Origin: an uncultured Eubacterium sp.
GTDB taxonomy: Bacteria > Bacillota > Clostridia > Lachnospirales > CAG-274
Length of the DNA stretch: 64,000 nucleotides
NCBI GenBank assembly: GCA_900551755.1
Contig: URXK01000003.1
Coordinates: forward strand, 1-64,000
Direction: 5' to 3'
The notes beneath the pieces are model-generated. The model was not told the origin of the DNA and ran no database searches. It saw only the letters and a program-made list of their open reading frames with translations. Shown in pieces: positions 37,136 to 45,984 of the stretch. The position numbers and the translations under genes were made by a program. Position 1 is the stretch's first letter. Each line of letters starts with the position of its first letter.

Positions 37136-37174
37136 TTTAATATAACAATTTTAGGAAATTTTGTCAATAGCTAA
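37136..37174 (-). promoter_or_regulatory. purH promoter
   Basis: On the minus strand TTGACA is spaced 17 bases from TATATT, immediately upstream of the ZTP aptamer, so the riboswitch would start a few bases into the transcript. Confidence 0.65.
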
Positions 37175-37178
37175 ATTA

Positions 37179-37532
37179 TTATTTTTCTTTTGGATTAAAA
37201 ATACAAGCCATTATAAATGCCGAAACTATTGCTGTACTTATGCCTCCAGCTGTTGCTTTTAAACCACCAGTAAATATACCTAACACTCCTACCTTATCAA
37301 TTTCCTGCATTACACCTCTTGCTAAGCTATTTCCAAATCCTAGTAATGGTACAGATGCACCAGCCCCAGCAAATTCTACAAGTTTTTGATACCAACCAAG
37401 TCCACCTAATATACAACCACAAATAACAAAAACGACTAATATTCTAGCTGATGTAAGTTTTGTTTTATCTATTAATATTTGTCCTACAGTACATATTAAC
37501 CCACCGACAAAAAATGCCTTAATATAATCCAT
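37179..37532 (-). CDS. spoVAE: Stage V sporulation protein AE (SpoVAEb type)
   Basis: The 117-residue membrane protein belongs to the SpoVAC/SpoVAE family and has about four helices with SVPLLGFGNSLARGV in the middle. It is part of the inner-membrane channel moving dipicolinate into the forespore and out during germination. It is the last gene of the spoVA run, 12 bases after spoVAD. Confidence 0.92.
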   Translation of the reverse strand: MDYIKAFFVGGLICTVGQILIDKTKLTSARILVVFVICGCILGGLGWYQKLVEFAGAGASVPLLGFGNSLARGVMQEIDKVGVLGIFTGGLKATAGGISTAIVSAFIMACIFNPKEK

Positions 37533-37544
37533 ATAATCACCTTC

Positions 37545-38552
37545 TTAGTTTTCTATACCAACACAATGAGCAATACCTGTAATACTCTCACCCTGTTGCA
37601 CACTTGTTGGACTCATTAATGCACCTGTTGGAACAAACAACACTTTATTTATTTCTTTTTTATTTAATTTGTTATAAAAATATCCAGCAAAAGTAACAGC
37701 TGAACAAGCACAACCACTACCACCACAATGAGTATCCTGTTTATCTTTGTCAAAAATTTCAATACCACAATCTTTATGATTTTTGCTTATATCTATACCT
37801 TTTTCTTTAAGTAAATTAATAAGTAATTCAGAGCCAACATACCCTAAATCACCTGTTACTATTACATCATAATAATTAGGTTCAAAATTAAAATCACAAA
37901 AATGCTGATAAATTGCATCAGCCGCTGCTGGGGCCATTGCTGCTCCCATATTGTTCGCATCTGTTATGCCCATATCTAAAATTTTACCTGTAGTTATTCT
38001 TCTTATATAAGGAGGTTTATCCTGTATGCTCAGTAAAGCAGCACCATCACCGGTCACAGTCCAACTTGCTGTAGGAGTTCTTTGAGTACCTAAATCCATT
38101 GGAAATCTAAATTGTTTTTCTGCTGAAGCAAAATGACTTGATGCCCCACAAAGAACATATTTAGCTCCACCACCGTCAAGCAAAATTGCTCCTAAACTCA
38201 TTGATTCTCCCATAGTTGAGCAAGCCCCAAAAACGCCGAAAAATGGTATATTTAGACTCCTTACTCCAAATGTTGAACCGCAGCACTGGTTTAATAAGTC
38301 ACCTGTAATAACATAGTTTATATCAGCAGGATTTAACCCAGCCTTATTAATAGCCAATTTTAGGTTATCTGATGCAATTTTACTTTCAGCTTTTTCCCAA
38401 CTTTTTTGCCCAGCAAGATTGTCAGTAAGTATTACATCAAAATAGCTTTTTAATGGTCCTTCTCCTTCTTTTGTACCAACTGTAGATGCTGTAGAAATAA
38501 TTGATATATTTTTTTCAAATTCCATTGATTGCTTGCCCTTGTGTTTAGCCAT
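37545..38552 (-). CDS. spoVAD: Stage V sporulation protein AD
   Basis: SpoVAD has a thiolase-like fold and binds dipicolinic acid, aiding its uptake into the developing spore. The 335-residue protein shows GACSTMGESMSLGAI in the pseudo-active-site region and DTHCGGSGCACSA near the C-terminus. It has the normal length and a GGAGG site, and sits between spoVAC and spoVAE. Confidence 0.95.
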   Translation of the reverse strand: MAKHKGKQSMEFEKNISIISTASTVGTKEGEGPLKSYFDVILTDNLAGQKSWEKAESKIASDNLKLAINKAGLNPADINYVITGDLLNQCCGSTFGVRSLNIPFFGVFGACSTMGESMSLGAILLDGGGAKYVLCGASSHFASAEKQFRFPMDLGTQRTPTASWTVTGDGAALLSIQDKPPYIRRITTGKILDMGITDANNMGAAMAPAAADAIYQHFCDFNFEPNYYDVIVTGDLGYVGSELLINLLKEKGIDISKNHKDCGIEIFDKDKQDTHCGGSGCACSAVTFAGYFYNKLNKKEINKVLFVPTGALMSPTSVQQGESITGIAHCVGIEN

Positions 38553-38567
38553 ATTTTACCTCCTTTT

Positions 38568-39017
38568 TCAAAGACTAATACAAATATAATAAATAATCCC
38601 TACAATTACTGAAGTAAGTGTTCCGTACAATATTACAGGTCCAGCTACAATAAATATTTTAGCACCTAAGCCTAAAATAAAACCCTCTTTTTTAAACTCT
38701 ATAGCCGGAGCAGTTACAGAATTTGAAAACCCCGTTATTGGTACAATAGAACCTGCACCGGCAAATTTTCCTATCTTACTGTATAAGCCTAAACCTGTAA
38801 GAATAGATGCTATCAATATTAGAATCATAGATGTATAGGTGCTACTTTCTTCTGTGCTAAATCCATAATTTTTGCAAATGTTATTAATTAACTGACCTAA
38901 ACAACAAATTATACCACCTACTATAAATGCCTTTATACAATTTGTAATAATAGGGCTGTTAGGTGATGATTTTTTTACCATTTCACTATATTTTTCTTTG
39001 CTTAACTCTTTACCCAT
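38568..39017 (-). CDS. spoVAC: Stage V sporulation protein AC
   Basis: SpoVAC is a 149-residue mechanosensitive channel subunit for dipicolinate movement. The start is the ATG of MGKELSKEKY behind TAGGAGG. A longer frame reaching 39071 would overlap spoVAB and lacks its own site. The central motif IVPITGFSNSVTAPAIEFKKEG is the family hallmark and parallels the one in SpoVAE. Confidence 0.93.
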   Translation of the reverse strand: MGKELSKEKYSEMVKKSSPNSPIITNCIKAFIVGGIICCLGQLINNICKNYGFSTEESSTYTSMILILIASILTGLGLYSKIGKFAGAGSIVPITGFSNSVTAPAIEFKKEGFILGLGAKIFIVAGPVILYGTLTSVIVGIIYYICISL

Positions 39018-39027
39018 ATTATTCCTC

Positions 39028-39459
39028 CTAAAATTGATAAAATCCATCAACAAAATAGTATAAAATTGCACCAGTAGCTTTACCTAAAGCAATTGCAATT
39101 ATAAAATATTTTAACCCCTTATATAGCCTTGTTCTTCTCGTAAGAATAGGTATAACATCTAAAACTTCAGCAAGTGAAACAGCTAAACAGCCATAAAATA
39201 TACCTATAAAAAAGCCAAATAACATAGCCGGAATTACTCCAATTGGTATATAATAGTTAAACATTATGCTAAAAGCTCCAAATATTCCTCCAGCGATAAT
39301 TACGTTTTCGTGAAATACAATATATTTATTTGTTTTTGTCTTTTCTGCTAATCGTGGTACTATACCTATTATAGAAATAAAAGCGAACACAGCTCCCGAA
39401 ATGACAGCACCACTACCAATTCCCAACAATATTAATATTAAGTACTTAAGTATTAACAT
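39028..39459 (-). CDS. spoVAB: Stage V sporulation protein AB
   Basis: SpoVAB is a 143-residue polytopic membrane protein beginning with a hydrophobic helix rich in Gly and Ala (LGIGSGAVISGAVFAF) and containing RLAEKTKT and EVLDVIPILTRR. It overlaps spoVAA by 14 bases and precedes spoVAC by 10. It belongs to the SpoVA dipicolinate-transport set, although its exact part in it is not established. Confidence 0.9.
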   Translation of the reverse strand: MLILKYLILILLGIGSGAVISGAVFAFISIIGIVPRLAEKTKTNKYIVFHENVIIAGGIFGAFSIMFNYYIPIGVIPAMLFGFFIGIFYGCLAVSLAEVLDVIPILTRRTRLYKGLKYFIIAIALGKATGAILYYFVDGFYQF

Positions 39460-40063
39460 TATTTTTCTCCTTATTTAAAGTATCAATGATGTTTGTATTA
39501 ACATCATCTTCATATACAGATAGTTCCACTTCTATTGGTGTTGGGTCACTAGTAAGTTTTTTGTTGCCAAAGTGATTAAAGAACACAATTATACCAACAG
39601 CTAACCCTAAAGCATAAGGTAAATTTATCACAGCTGGATTTTCTATTCTTTCTCCGAAAAAAATATAATAATAATTTTCAAATACAGTTGACATTTGAGC
39701 ATCAGAATGAAAACTCATTATGGCTGTTGCAGAACCTGCAAACAAAACAAGTGCTACAAATAACAATTTAGAATAAAGCCACAACTTATTTTTCTTTTTT
39801 TGCTTAGAAAACTCAATTATTGTATCCATTTCACCAACATTATTTATTGTATTACCAGGTAAGGCTTTATCAATTGAATTAATAACATCAATAACTGATA
39901 CTATATAACATTTATTTTTGTTTTCTTTTATATTTGCAATTTTAATATTTTCAATATGTTTTTTTAAGTTTTTTTCTGCATATATCTCAGCTATATCTTT
40001 TATGTGTACAGGTCCGGTTTTGTAAACCTGTATTTTTTTATCAGGTTTTATATATATTTCCAT
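39446..40063 (-). CDS. spoVAA: Stage V sporulation protein AA
   Basis: SpoVAA has 205 residues: a soluble N-terminal domain (about 1-95, opening MEIYIKPDKKIQV) and two C-terminal transmembrane helices (about 95-165). It heads the spoVA operon. A terminator lies between sigF and this gene, so it should have its own forespore (sigma-G-type) promoter, which I could not identify with confidence. Confidence 0.88.
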   Translation of the reverse strand: MEIYIKPDKKIQVYKTGPVHIKDIAEIYAEKNLKKHIENIKIANIKENKNKCYIVSVIDVINSIDKALPGNTINNVGEMDTIIEFSKQKKKNKLWLYSKLLFVALVLFAGSATAIMSFHSDAQMSTVFENYYYIFFGERIENPAVINLPYALGLAVGIIVFFNHFGNKKLTSDPTPIEVELSVYEDDVNTNIIDTLNKEKNNVNT

Positions 40064-40090
40064 AATATCCTCCGATTAAGAATATTTATA

Positions 40091-40118
40091 ATAAAAAAAC
40101 TGTGCTTAACACACAGTT
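40091..40118 (-). terminator. Terminator separating spoIIA from spoVA
   Basis: AACTGTG pairs with CACAGTT across a 7-base loop, with a run of seven T on the minus strand. It lies 32 bases after sigF and upstream of spoVAA. Confidence 0.75.
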
Positions 40119-40149
40119 ATTTTACACATAATATTTATTTTTATACAGT

Positions 40150-40869
40150 TTAACTTGCCATATACTCACGCATTTTTAATAATATTTTCTTTTCTAACCT
40201 AGAAACTTGTACTTGTGATACACCTATTTTTTTAGCAACTTGACTTTGCGTAAGTTCTTCAATATACCGCATTGTAATTATCATTTTTTCTTTATCCCCA
40301 AGTTTTTTTAAAGTTTGTTTTAATAAAATATTATTTACTATTTTTTCGCTTTTATCATCTTCTGATACAATTGTATCAATAACATTTATTTCTTTGCCCT
40401 TATCATTACTCAAGTTCCTGTCAATAGAGTCAACCTCTTGCGAAGCGTTCATAGATAAAATAATTGTTTCCTTATCAATATTTATATACTCAGCAATTTC
40501 ATCTATTGTAGGCTCTTTATTACCATTCATAATTAAAATTTCTCTTGCCTTCATAGCTTTAAATGCCGTTTCTTTTAAGCCTCGGCTTACTTTTATTATT
40601 CCGTCATCTCTTATAAATCTTTTTATTTCTCCCAATATCATTGGAACAGCATAAGTAGAAAATTTAACATTAAAATTAAAATTAAAATTTTTAACTGCCT
40701 TAACAAGACCCATTGAACCTAACTGAAATAAATCATCATTGTCAATATTTCTACCCTGAAACTTTTTAACAACACTCCATATAAGTCCAATATTTTCATT
40801 AATGATATATTCAAATGCCTCTTTATTACCATTTTGAGCTTCTTTAATTAAGTTATGTATTCTATCCAT
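40150..40869 (-). CDS. sigF: RNA polymerase sigma factor SigF (SpoIIAC)
   Basis: SigF is the first forespore-specific sigma factor. The 239-residue protein has region 2 (FQLGSMGLVKAVKNF, then FSTYAVPMILGEIKRFIRDDG), region 3 and region 4 with a helix-turn-helix (LTQSQVAKKIGVSQVQVSRLEKK). It is the third gene of spoIIAA-spoIIAB-sigF and is held inactive by SpoIIAB before septation. Confidence 0.96.
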   Translation of the reverse strand: MDRIHNLIKEAQNGNKEAFEYIINENIGLIWSVVKKFQGRNIDNDDLFQLGSMGLVKAVKNFNFNFNVKFSTYAVPMILGEIKRFIRDDGIIKVSRGLKETAFKAMKAREILIMNGNKEPTIDEIAEYINIDKETIILSMNASQEVDSIDRNLSNDKGKEINVIDTIVSEDDKSEKIVNNILLKQTLKKLGDKEKMIITMRYIEELTQSQVAKKIGVSQVQVSRLEKKILLKMREYMAS

Positions 40870-40870
40870 A

Positions 40871-41284
40871 TTAAACCAAATCCTTATATAACTTAACTTT
40901 AGTTCCCTTGCCTAACTTAGATTCAACATCTATTTTATCCATAAAACTTCCCATTACAGTAAATCCAAGACCAGAACGCTCTTCTTCTGGTTTTGATGTA
41001 TACATAGGTTTCATAGCTTGATTTATGTCCTCTATACCCTCTCCATAATCTACAACCTCAATTTCAATATGATTGTCAATTACTGAACAGTATAAGTCTA
41101 TTTTACCTTTATTGTTATTATAGCCGTGTATAATTGAGTTTGTTACAGCTTCAGATACAGCGGTTTTAATATCTTCTATATCATTTATACTAGGATTTTT
41201 GTATAATAAAAATCCAGCAACAGCAAGTCTAGCAAATGATTCATTTTCAGAAATAGCATCAAATGTTATTTTCATACTATTCAT
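40871..41284 (-). CDS. spoIIAB: Anti-sigma-F factor SpoIIAB
   Basis: SpoIIAB is a GHKL-fold kinase that binds SigF and phosphorylates SpoIIAA. The 137-residue protein has the N-box (EAVTNSIIHGY), G1 (VDYGEGI) and G2 (EERSGLGFTVM) motifs. The start is the ATG of MNSMKITFD, eight bases after GGAGG and overlapping the spoIIAA stop by 8 bases; an upstream in-frame ATG at 41302 lacks a good site. Confidence 0.95.
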   Translation of the reverse strand: MNSMKITFDAISENESFARLAVAGFLLYKNPSINDIEDIKTAVSEAVTNSIIHGYNNNKGKIDLYCSVIDNHIEIEVVDYGEGIEDINQAMKPMYTSKPEEERSGLGFTVMGSFMDKIDVESKLGKGTKVKLYKDLV

Positions 41285-41621
41285 TATTTTTCCTCCATTC
41301 ATTTATTGCATCATCTATGGTATTATATTTGTTTATTATCTTATATAATCCTGACATATTAAATATTCTTTCCATATTTCCTTTTACACCTGTTATTGCT
41401 ATCTTCCCTTTTCTTTCTTCTATTTCCTTATATCTACCTAAAATCATACCTATGCCTGAACTATCCATAAATTCCACGTTGCTTAAATCTATTATCATTT
41501 TTCGAACAAATTTACTTGTGTTTAAATAAATCTGTCTTTTTATTTTTTCACTACTACAATGGTCAATATCCCCACTTAATTTAACAATATAAATATCATT
41601 GTCATATTCGCACTTAATCAT
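41277..41621 (-). CDS. spoIIAA: Anti-anti-sigma factor SpoIIAA
   Basis: This 114-residue STAS-domain protein releases SigF when dephosphorylated by SpoIIE. The phosphorylatable serine lies in FMDSSGIGMILGRYK, the conserved site. It is the first gene of the spoIIA operon, with a GGGAGG site. No SpoIIE gene is in the window. Confidence 0.95.
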   Translation of the reverse strand: MIKCEYDNDIYIVKLSGDIDHCSSEKIKRQIYLNTSKFVRKMIIDLSNVEFMDSSGIGMILGRYKEIEERKGKIAITGVKGNMERIFNMSGLYKIINKYNTIDDAINEWRKNNE

Positions 41622-41708
41622 AATTTATACCTCCCTGTTATATATTAATATTAAGCCTTATCTAGCCTACTTTCAATGCTTTTTTTCAAACAAATTGTCC
41701 AAAAAGAC

Positions 41709-41736
41709 TTTACATTTTCCTAAAATATGATAAAAT
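41709..41736 (+). promoter_or_regulatory. lexA promoter
   Basis: TTTACA (41709-41714) is spaced 16 bases from TAAAAT (41731-41736). I searched around it for a LexA box and found no convincing GAAC-N4-GTTC match, which is unexpected for an autoregulated repressor. Confidence 0.5.
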
Positions 41737-41769
41737 GTTATTAGAATAAAATTTCGAAAGGTTGATTTT

Positions 41770-42393
41770 ATGCGTGAGCTTACACAAATGCAGTCTAAAA
41801 TTTATGAATATATAAAAAGCGAAATAAAGAAAGGTGTTACTCCATCTATTAGAGAAATTTGTAAGGCTGTTGGATTATCTTCAACTTCATCTATACATTA
41901 TCATCTTGACAATTTAGAACAAATGGGTTATATTGCTAGACCTAAATCTAAAAAAAGATGTATTGAAATACTTGAAGATGACTTTTATATGGACAGCACA
42001 ACTGATGTGAATACACCTGAATATAGTAATGTTCCAATAGTAGGTTCTGTTGCTGCTGGAGTGCCAATCTTAGCTGAGGAAAATATTGAAGGTTATTTTA
42101 CTGTACCTACAAGCTATCTATCAAATGATACTACTTTTATGCTTAGAGTTAAAGGTAATAGTATGATAAATGCAGGTATATTAAATAATGACTTAGTATT
42201 AGTTAGAGAAACTGCTACAGCTCAAGATGGAGATATAGTTATTGCTTTAATTGATGATTCAGCAACTTGTAAAACTTTTTATAGAGAAAATGAATATATT
42301 AGATTACAACCTGAAAATGATGCCTATGAACCAATTTTTGTTAAAGAATGTAGTATTCTTGGAAAGGTTGTAGGTCTATTTAGGAGTTATTGA
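41770..42393 (+). CDS. lexA: SOS repressor LexA
   Basis: LexA represses DNA-damage genes and self-cleaves with RecA. The 207-residue protein has an N-terminal winged helix (about 1-65, with TPSIREICKAVGLSS), the cleavage site Ala96-Gly97 in VAAGVPI, the catalytic Ser131 in GNSM and Lys168 in CKTF. A likely target, ruvAB, is in this window. The exonuclease gene begins 2 bases downstream. Confidence 0.96.
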   Translation: MRELTQMQSKIYEYIKSEIKKGVTPSIREICKAVGLSSTSSIHYHLDNLEQMGYIARPKSKKRCIEILEDDFYMDSTTDVNTPEYSNVPIVGSVAAGVPILAEENIEGYFTVPTSYLSNDTTFMLRVKGNSMINAGILNNDLVLVRETATAQDGDIVIALIDDSATCKTFYRENEYIRLQPENDAYEPIFVKECSILGKVVGLFRSY

Positions 42394-42394
42394 T

Positions 42395-43039
42395 ATGGAT
42401 AATTTTTTGGAATTTTTAGTAAAAAAATCAGATTTACAACAAAATGAATATTTTAATTATAAAAAGACGAGAGTTCAGCCTAAAAAAACTAGTGATTTTT
42501 CAACTTACACCAAAATATTAGAGCCTGTCGCTAGCAATTATGTTGTCTTTGATTTTGAAACAACTGGTATGAAACCTGGAGTGAATAAAATTTTAGAAAT
42601 TGGTGCTGTTAAGATATTAAATAATCAAATATCTGGTGTTTTTAACACACTTGTTAATCCACAACAGTTTTTACCATATTACATTAGTAACTTAACACAT
42701 ATTACTAACGATATGATTGAAGATAAAGAAACAATAGAAATTGTACTACCAAAATTTATTGATTTTATTGGTGATTTGCCATTAATTGCCCATAATGCAA
42801 GATTTGATATGTCATTTTTGTTATATGATGCCAAAAAGCAAAACTTTACAATAAATAATCCAGTTTTAGACACTTTAGCCTTAAGCCGAAAGTATAACAA
42901 AGAATGTGCAAAGCATAACTTAGCATATCTCACAAATTATTTTAACATAAATTTAGATAATGCCCATAGAGCCTATTGCGATGCATTGGCTACAAACCAA
43001 ATTTATCAATTAATTAAGGATAAATATGAAAATTTGTAA
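42395..43039 (+). CDS. DEDDh 3'-5' exonuclease (DnaQ/PolC-epsilon type)
   Basis: The 214-residue protein has the exonuclease motifs ExoI (FDFETTGMKPG), ExoII (LIAHNARFDMSFL) and ExoIII with the general-base His (NAHRAYCDALAT). The N-terminal ~50 residues are basic and precede the nuclease core. It follows lexA with a 1-base gap, so it is probably in the SOS regulon and acts in repair or proofreading. The exact substrate is not evident. Confidence 0.9.
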   Translation: MDNFLEFLVKKSDLQQNEYFNYKKTRVQPKKTSDFSTYTKILEPVASNYVVFDFETTGMKPGVNKILEIGAVKILNNQISGVFNTLVNPQQFLPYYISNLTHITNDMIEDKETIEIVLPKFIDFIGDLPLIAHNARFDMSFLLYDAKKQNFTINNPVLDTLALSRKYNKECAKHNLAYLTNYFNINLDNAHRAYCDALATNQIYQLIKDKYENL

Positions 43040-43047
43040 AATAATGC

Positions 43048-43076
43048 TTGACAAATTCAAGTATTTGTTATATACT
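43048..43076 (+). promoter_or_regulatory. Promoter of tRNA-Arg
   Basis: A perfect TTGACA (43048-43053) is spaced 17 bases from TATACT (43071-43076). The 17 bases 43041-43057 are identical to 3184-3200 at the candidate ncRNA promoter. Confidence 0.72.
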
Positions 43077-43093
43077 TATTTTGTTGTGAATTT

Positions 43094-43167
<74 letters not shown>

Positions 43168-43183
43168 TTAAACTATAGTATTT

Positions 43184-43219
43184 GAGCGGATTTCATAGAA
43201 ATATTGAAATCCGCTCTTT
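43184..43219 (+). terminator. Terminator of tRNA-Arg
   Basis: A perfect 12-bp stem (GAGCGGATTTCA / TGAAATCCGCTC) with a 9-base loop is followed by TTT, 17 bases past the tRNA. Confidence 0.82.
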
Positions 43220-43361
43220 ATTATTTAACACCATTGTTTTTTATTTAGTGTCTAATTTAATTATAGCTACTTATGTTAGGCTACTGTTCGATTAATTATA
43301 TCAATATTTGTTATTTTATAACATTTCTTATAATATTTAAGGATTACATAAATAACAAAAT

Positions 43362-43393
43362 AAAAATATAAGCAGTATAATACTTATATTTTT
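43362..43393 (+). terminator. AT-rich terminator-like hairpin upstream of the 43455 gene
   Basis: An 11-bp stem (AAAAATATAAG / CTTATATTTTT) with a 10-base loop lies in the 235-base gap between the tRNA and the next gene. No gene ends just before it, so it could close an unseen short transcript or serve as a leader attenuator. Confidence 0.4.
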
Positions 43394-43454
43394 ATATATA
43401 AAGTTTACACGCAAATAAATTAAACTCCTAAAACTTGATAGGAGGACAATAACT

Positions 43455-44168
43455 ATGAAAGGAAATGATGAAATTAACAACACAAATAATAAAAAATCAA
43501 GTTTAATCAAAACTATTATTTTTGCTTCAATTTTTATTATATTTGTTGTTGTTTTTGGATTAGGTTATTATGGATATACCGAATACACTAAAAACAAATC
43601 TTTAGAAGAACATTTTGGTAATGTTAAATTATCTGATGAGGAAATAAATCATCTAGCAAAAGATATTGTGTATGGAGATAATAATCAAAAATACTCTGAT
43701 GGTACAATTAACTTAGAATTTAATCCAGACTATTTAACTGTACAAAAACTAAATTCACCTGGTATGTCATATTCTTTACTTATTAGTGACAAATCTAAAG
43801 AATTTGATACAAGCTCGTTATACAATAATTCTGTTGTATATATTTTTGAAACTGATACAGTTGACGATATTTATAAATATTACAAGAGTACCACTATCAA
43901 TGAGTTTAGATTGCTTTTTGCTAATTTTATTAATAGTGCATTACAAACAAGTGAAATTACTACTACAGACATAGTTGGAGATACATCTGGTAATCCAATT
44001 TCAGCTATAAAATGCGAAAAAAGTTTATCTGATGGTAGACAAGTTAAAGCAAAATTATTATGTATGGGTGAAAATAAGAGTGTCTATGCATTATATTCTG
44101 TTATACCGTATGACGCTAATATTGATAAATATACTGATGTATATAACAGCATTGCGTATAACAGATAA
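43455..44168 (+). CDS. Membrane-anchored extracytoplasmic protein of unknown function
   Basis: The 237-residue protein has a polar N-terminus, one transmembrane helix (about 18-42, IIFASIFIIFVVVFGLGYY) and a large outside domain with alternating beta-type sequence. I do not recognise a family; there is no catalytic motif or cysteine pattern. A strong TAGGAGG site and a following terminator make it a monocistronic gene. Confidence 0.75.
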   Translation: MKGNDEINNTNNKKSSLIKTIIFASIFIIFVVVFGLGYYGYTEYTKNKSLEEHFGNVKLSDEEINHLAKDIVYGDNNQKYSDGTINLEFNPDYLTVQKLNSPGMSYSLLISDKSKEFDTSSLYNNSVVYIFETDTVDDIYKYYKSTTINEFRLLFANFINSALQTSEITTTDIVGDTSGNPISAIKCEKSLSDGRQVKAKLLCMGENKSVYALYSVIPYDANIDKYTDVYNSIAYNR

Positions 44169-44200
44169 CTCACAGAACTATACTTTTATGTACTAAAAAA

Positions 44201-44237
44201 AATAAGGCATAAGTGTCCGCACCACCTATGCCTTATT
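44201..44237 (+). terminator. Terminator after the 43455 gene
   Basis: A perfect 11-bp stem (AATAAGGCATA / TATGCCTTATT) with a 15-base loop lies 33 bases past the stop. Confidence 0.65.
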
Positions 44238-44422
44238 AAAATTAAAGAGCATACACGCAAATTATAATACTCCTTAAAAAGAATTATATCATACTTTGAT
44301 ACATTTTGTCAAAAAAACTTTTCTACAAAATCCATACTAATCAAAGGACAAATTAGAAAATATTACAGACTATTAAAAATAAATCTTACCCTTAAATCTA
44401 ACAGTCAGCCAATATATTTTAT

Positions 44423-45538
44423 TTAAAATTTATCCATCCAACTACTATACCACTGATGAGAGCCTTCACAAACTTTAAGTTGAACAGATTTATCAAACAA
44501 CTTAAAACACTTATTTGCAATATCTATCTGTTCATAAACACCTACAAGGCCTCTTTCACCATTTAACTTATCTTGATTACCAGTTTCAATATAAATTTCT
44601 TTCTGTGCTGTTAAAGCCAAAATATCACCCATATCAACATACTTCCACATATTTGGTATAAAATTACAGCCACAACGATTATTATATATTAATGTGTCTT
44701 TATAACTGTGAAGGAAACCACTTACAATAGTTTTACCAACTCTATCATCCATAGCTGTAAGCCACAATGCACTTTGACCGCCGCCAGAAAATCCAATACA
44801 ATCTATTTCCTTATATTTCAAGCCGGATATATAATCAACTAATCTCATATTTTCAAACAAAATAATTCCCTGTAAACTATATCCTAAACTAGTAAGAGCA
44901 TTATTAATATCATTACATTCTGCTGTATTGTCCTTATAAACCCCTAATGTTCTTTCACCTGCTCCTAAAAGGTCAGGTACATAAACTGTATAACCCTTTT
45001 CGAGAAGTTCCATAGCATAAGTATAGCAATATTTTTTTACACTTTCCTTATAACTGTCTGCCTCATTACCAACAAGTCCTTCTTTTCCATCACTACCGTG
45101 TCCGTGTATAGCAATTGCAGCTTTACCATTTGAATTTTTTTTAGGCTTAAGCACATAAAACGGCATATAAAGATTATCTGTTGTATTTAATTCATACTTA
45201 AATCTAGTATATGTAGGAAAATCTTTGCTTTCAAGTAAAACTGCACTACTTTCAGAAGCCTTAAGAGATGATATTCCCATTACCTCTTTTATTTTTTCTC
45301 TTGTGTTCTTTTTCCATTTGCTATAATCTTCAATACTATTTCCATTAAATCTAAGTTCAGGTACTTCAGGCATATTTCCCTTCAAAAAATCAAAGCTATT
45401 ATATTTTGAATTTATAGTCTTTGATTGTTCGGTGTCCTTTGTCACCTTTGCTGCTTGAACAGAAATAGCTCCAATTGAAGTTATGGCAACAGTTGAAGCA
45501 ATTATATAACTTATAAATTTTGTAAAATTCTTCTTCAT
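44423..45538 (-). CDS. Secreted alpha/beta hydrolase (dienelactone-hydrolase/acetylesterase-like)
   Basis: The 371-residue protein has a signal peptide (about 1-30) starting at the ATG of MKKNFTK behind GGAGG; a longer frame to 45556 is rejected. The alpha/beta-hydrolase core has an oxyanion-type HGHGSDG, a nucleophile Ser in GFSGGGQS, a likely acid near ETGNQD and His in EGSHQW. The family includes acetyl-esterases acting on plant polysaccharide decorations, which would suit the pectin genes, but the substrate is not determinable here. Confidence 0.8.
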   Translation of the reverse strand: MKKNFTKFISYIIASTVAITSIGAISVQAAKVTKDTEQSKTINSKYNSFDFLKGNMPEVPELRFNGNSIEDYSKWKKNTREKIKEVMGISSLKASESSAVLLESKDFPTYTRFKYELNTTDNLYMPFYVLKPKKNSNGKAAIAIHGHGSDGKEGLVGNEADSYKESVKKYCYTYAMELLEKGYTVYVPDLLGAGERTLGVYKDNTAECNDINNALTSLGYSLQGIILFENMRLVDYISGLKYKEIDCIGFSGGGQSALWLTAMDDRVGKTIVSGFLHSYKDTLIYNNRCGCNFIPNMWKYVDMGDILALTAQKEIYIETGNQDKLNGERGLVGVYEQIDIANKCFKLFDKSVQLKVCEGSHQWYSSWMDKF

Positions 45539-45715
45539 TTTTTTACCTCCAATCACCTATAAAAATAATAAATTATTAAATTTATTATACTAGTTATTGT
45601 CATTTTCGTCAATATATAGTAATATATTATAAAGAATATATTTTTTATACAGCTTAGAGCTACTCAATAACTGAATCTTTTATTTTTATTTTATAATTAA
45701 TTAGGGGGTAATATT

Positions 45716-45940
45716 ATGAAATATAATGTACGAATAAGAGAAATACGAGAGGACCACGATTTAACGCAGACAAAAATAGCAGAAATATTAAATATAAGTC
45801 AAAGAACTTATGCAGATTACGAAAACGGTAAAACTAGAATACCTATAGATAGTCTATTAATACTTGCAAAATATTATAATGTTTCATTAGATTATATAAC
45901 TGGTGCTAGCAATAAAAAAAATCAATATCCTTTTGAATAG
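45716..45940 (+). CDS. Small XRE-family DNA-binding protein
   Basis: The 74-residue single-domain Cro/C1-type helix-turn-helix protein has the recognition segment LTQTKIAEILNISQRTYADYENGKTRIP. A GGGGG-type site precedes the ATG. comEC begins 44 bases downstream on the same strand, so it might regulate that gene. There is no effector domain. Confidence 0.88.
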   Translation: MKYNVRIREIREDHDLTQTKIAEILNISQRTYADYENGKTRIPIDSLLILAKYYNVSLDYITGASNKKNQYPFE

Positions 45941-45984
45941 TCTAATACACTTCTATTTATGCAATCAACTAATGGAGTACATAT

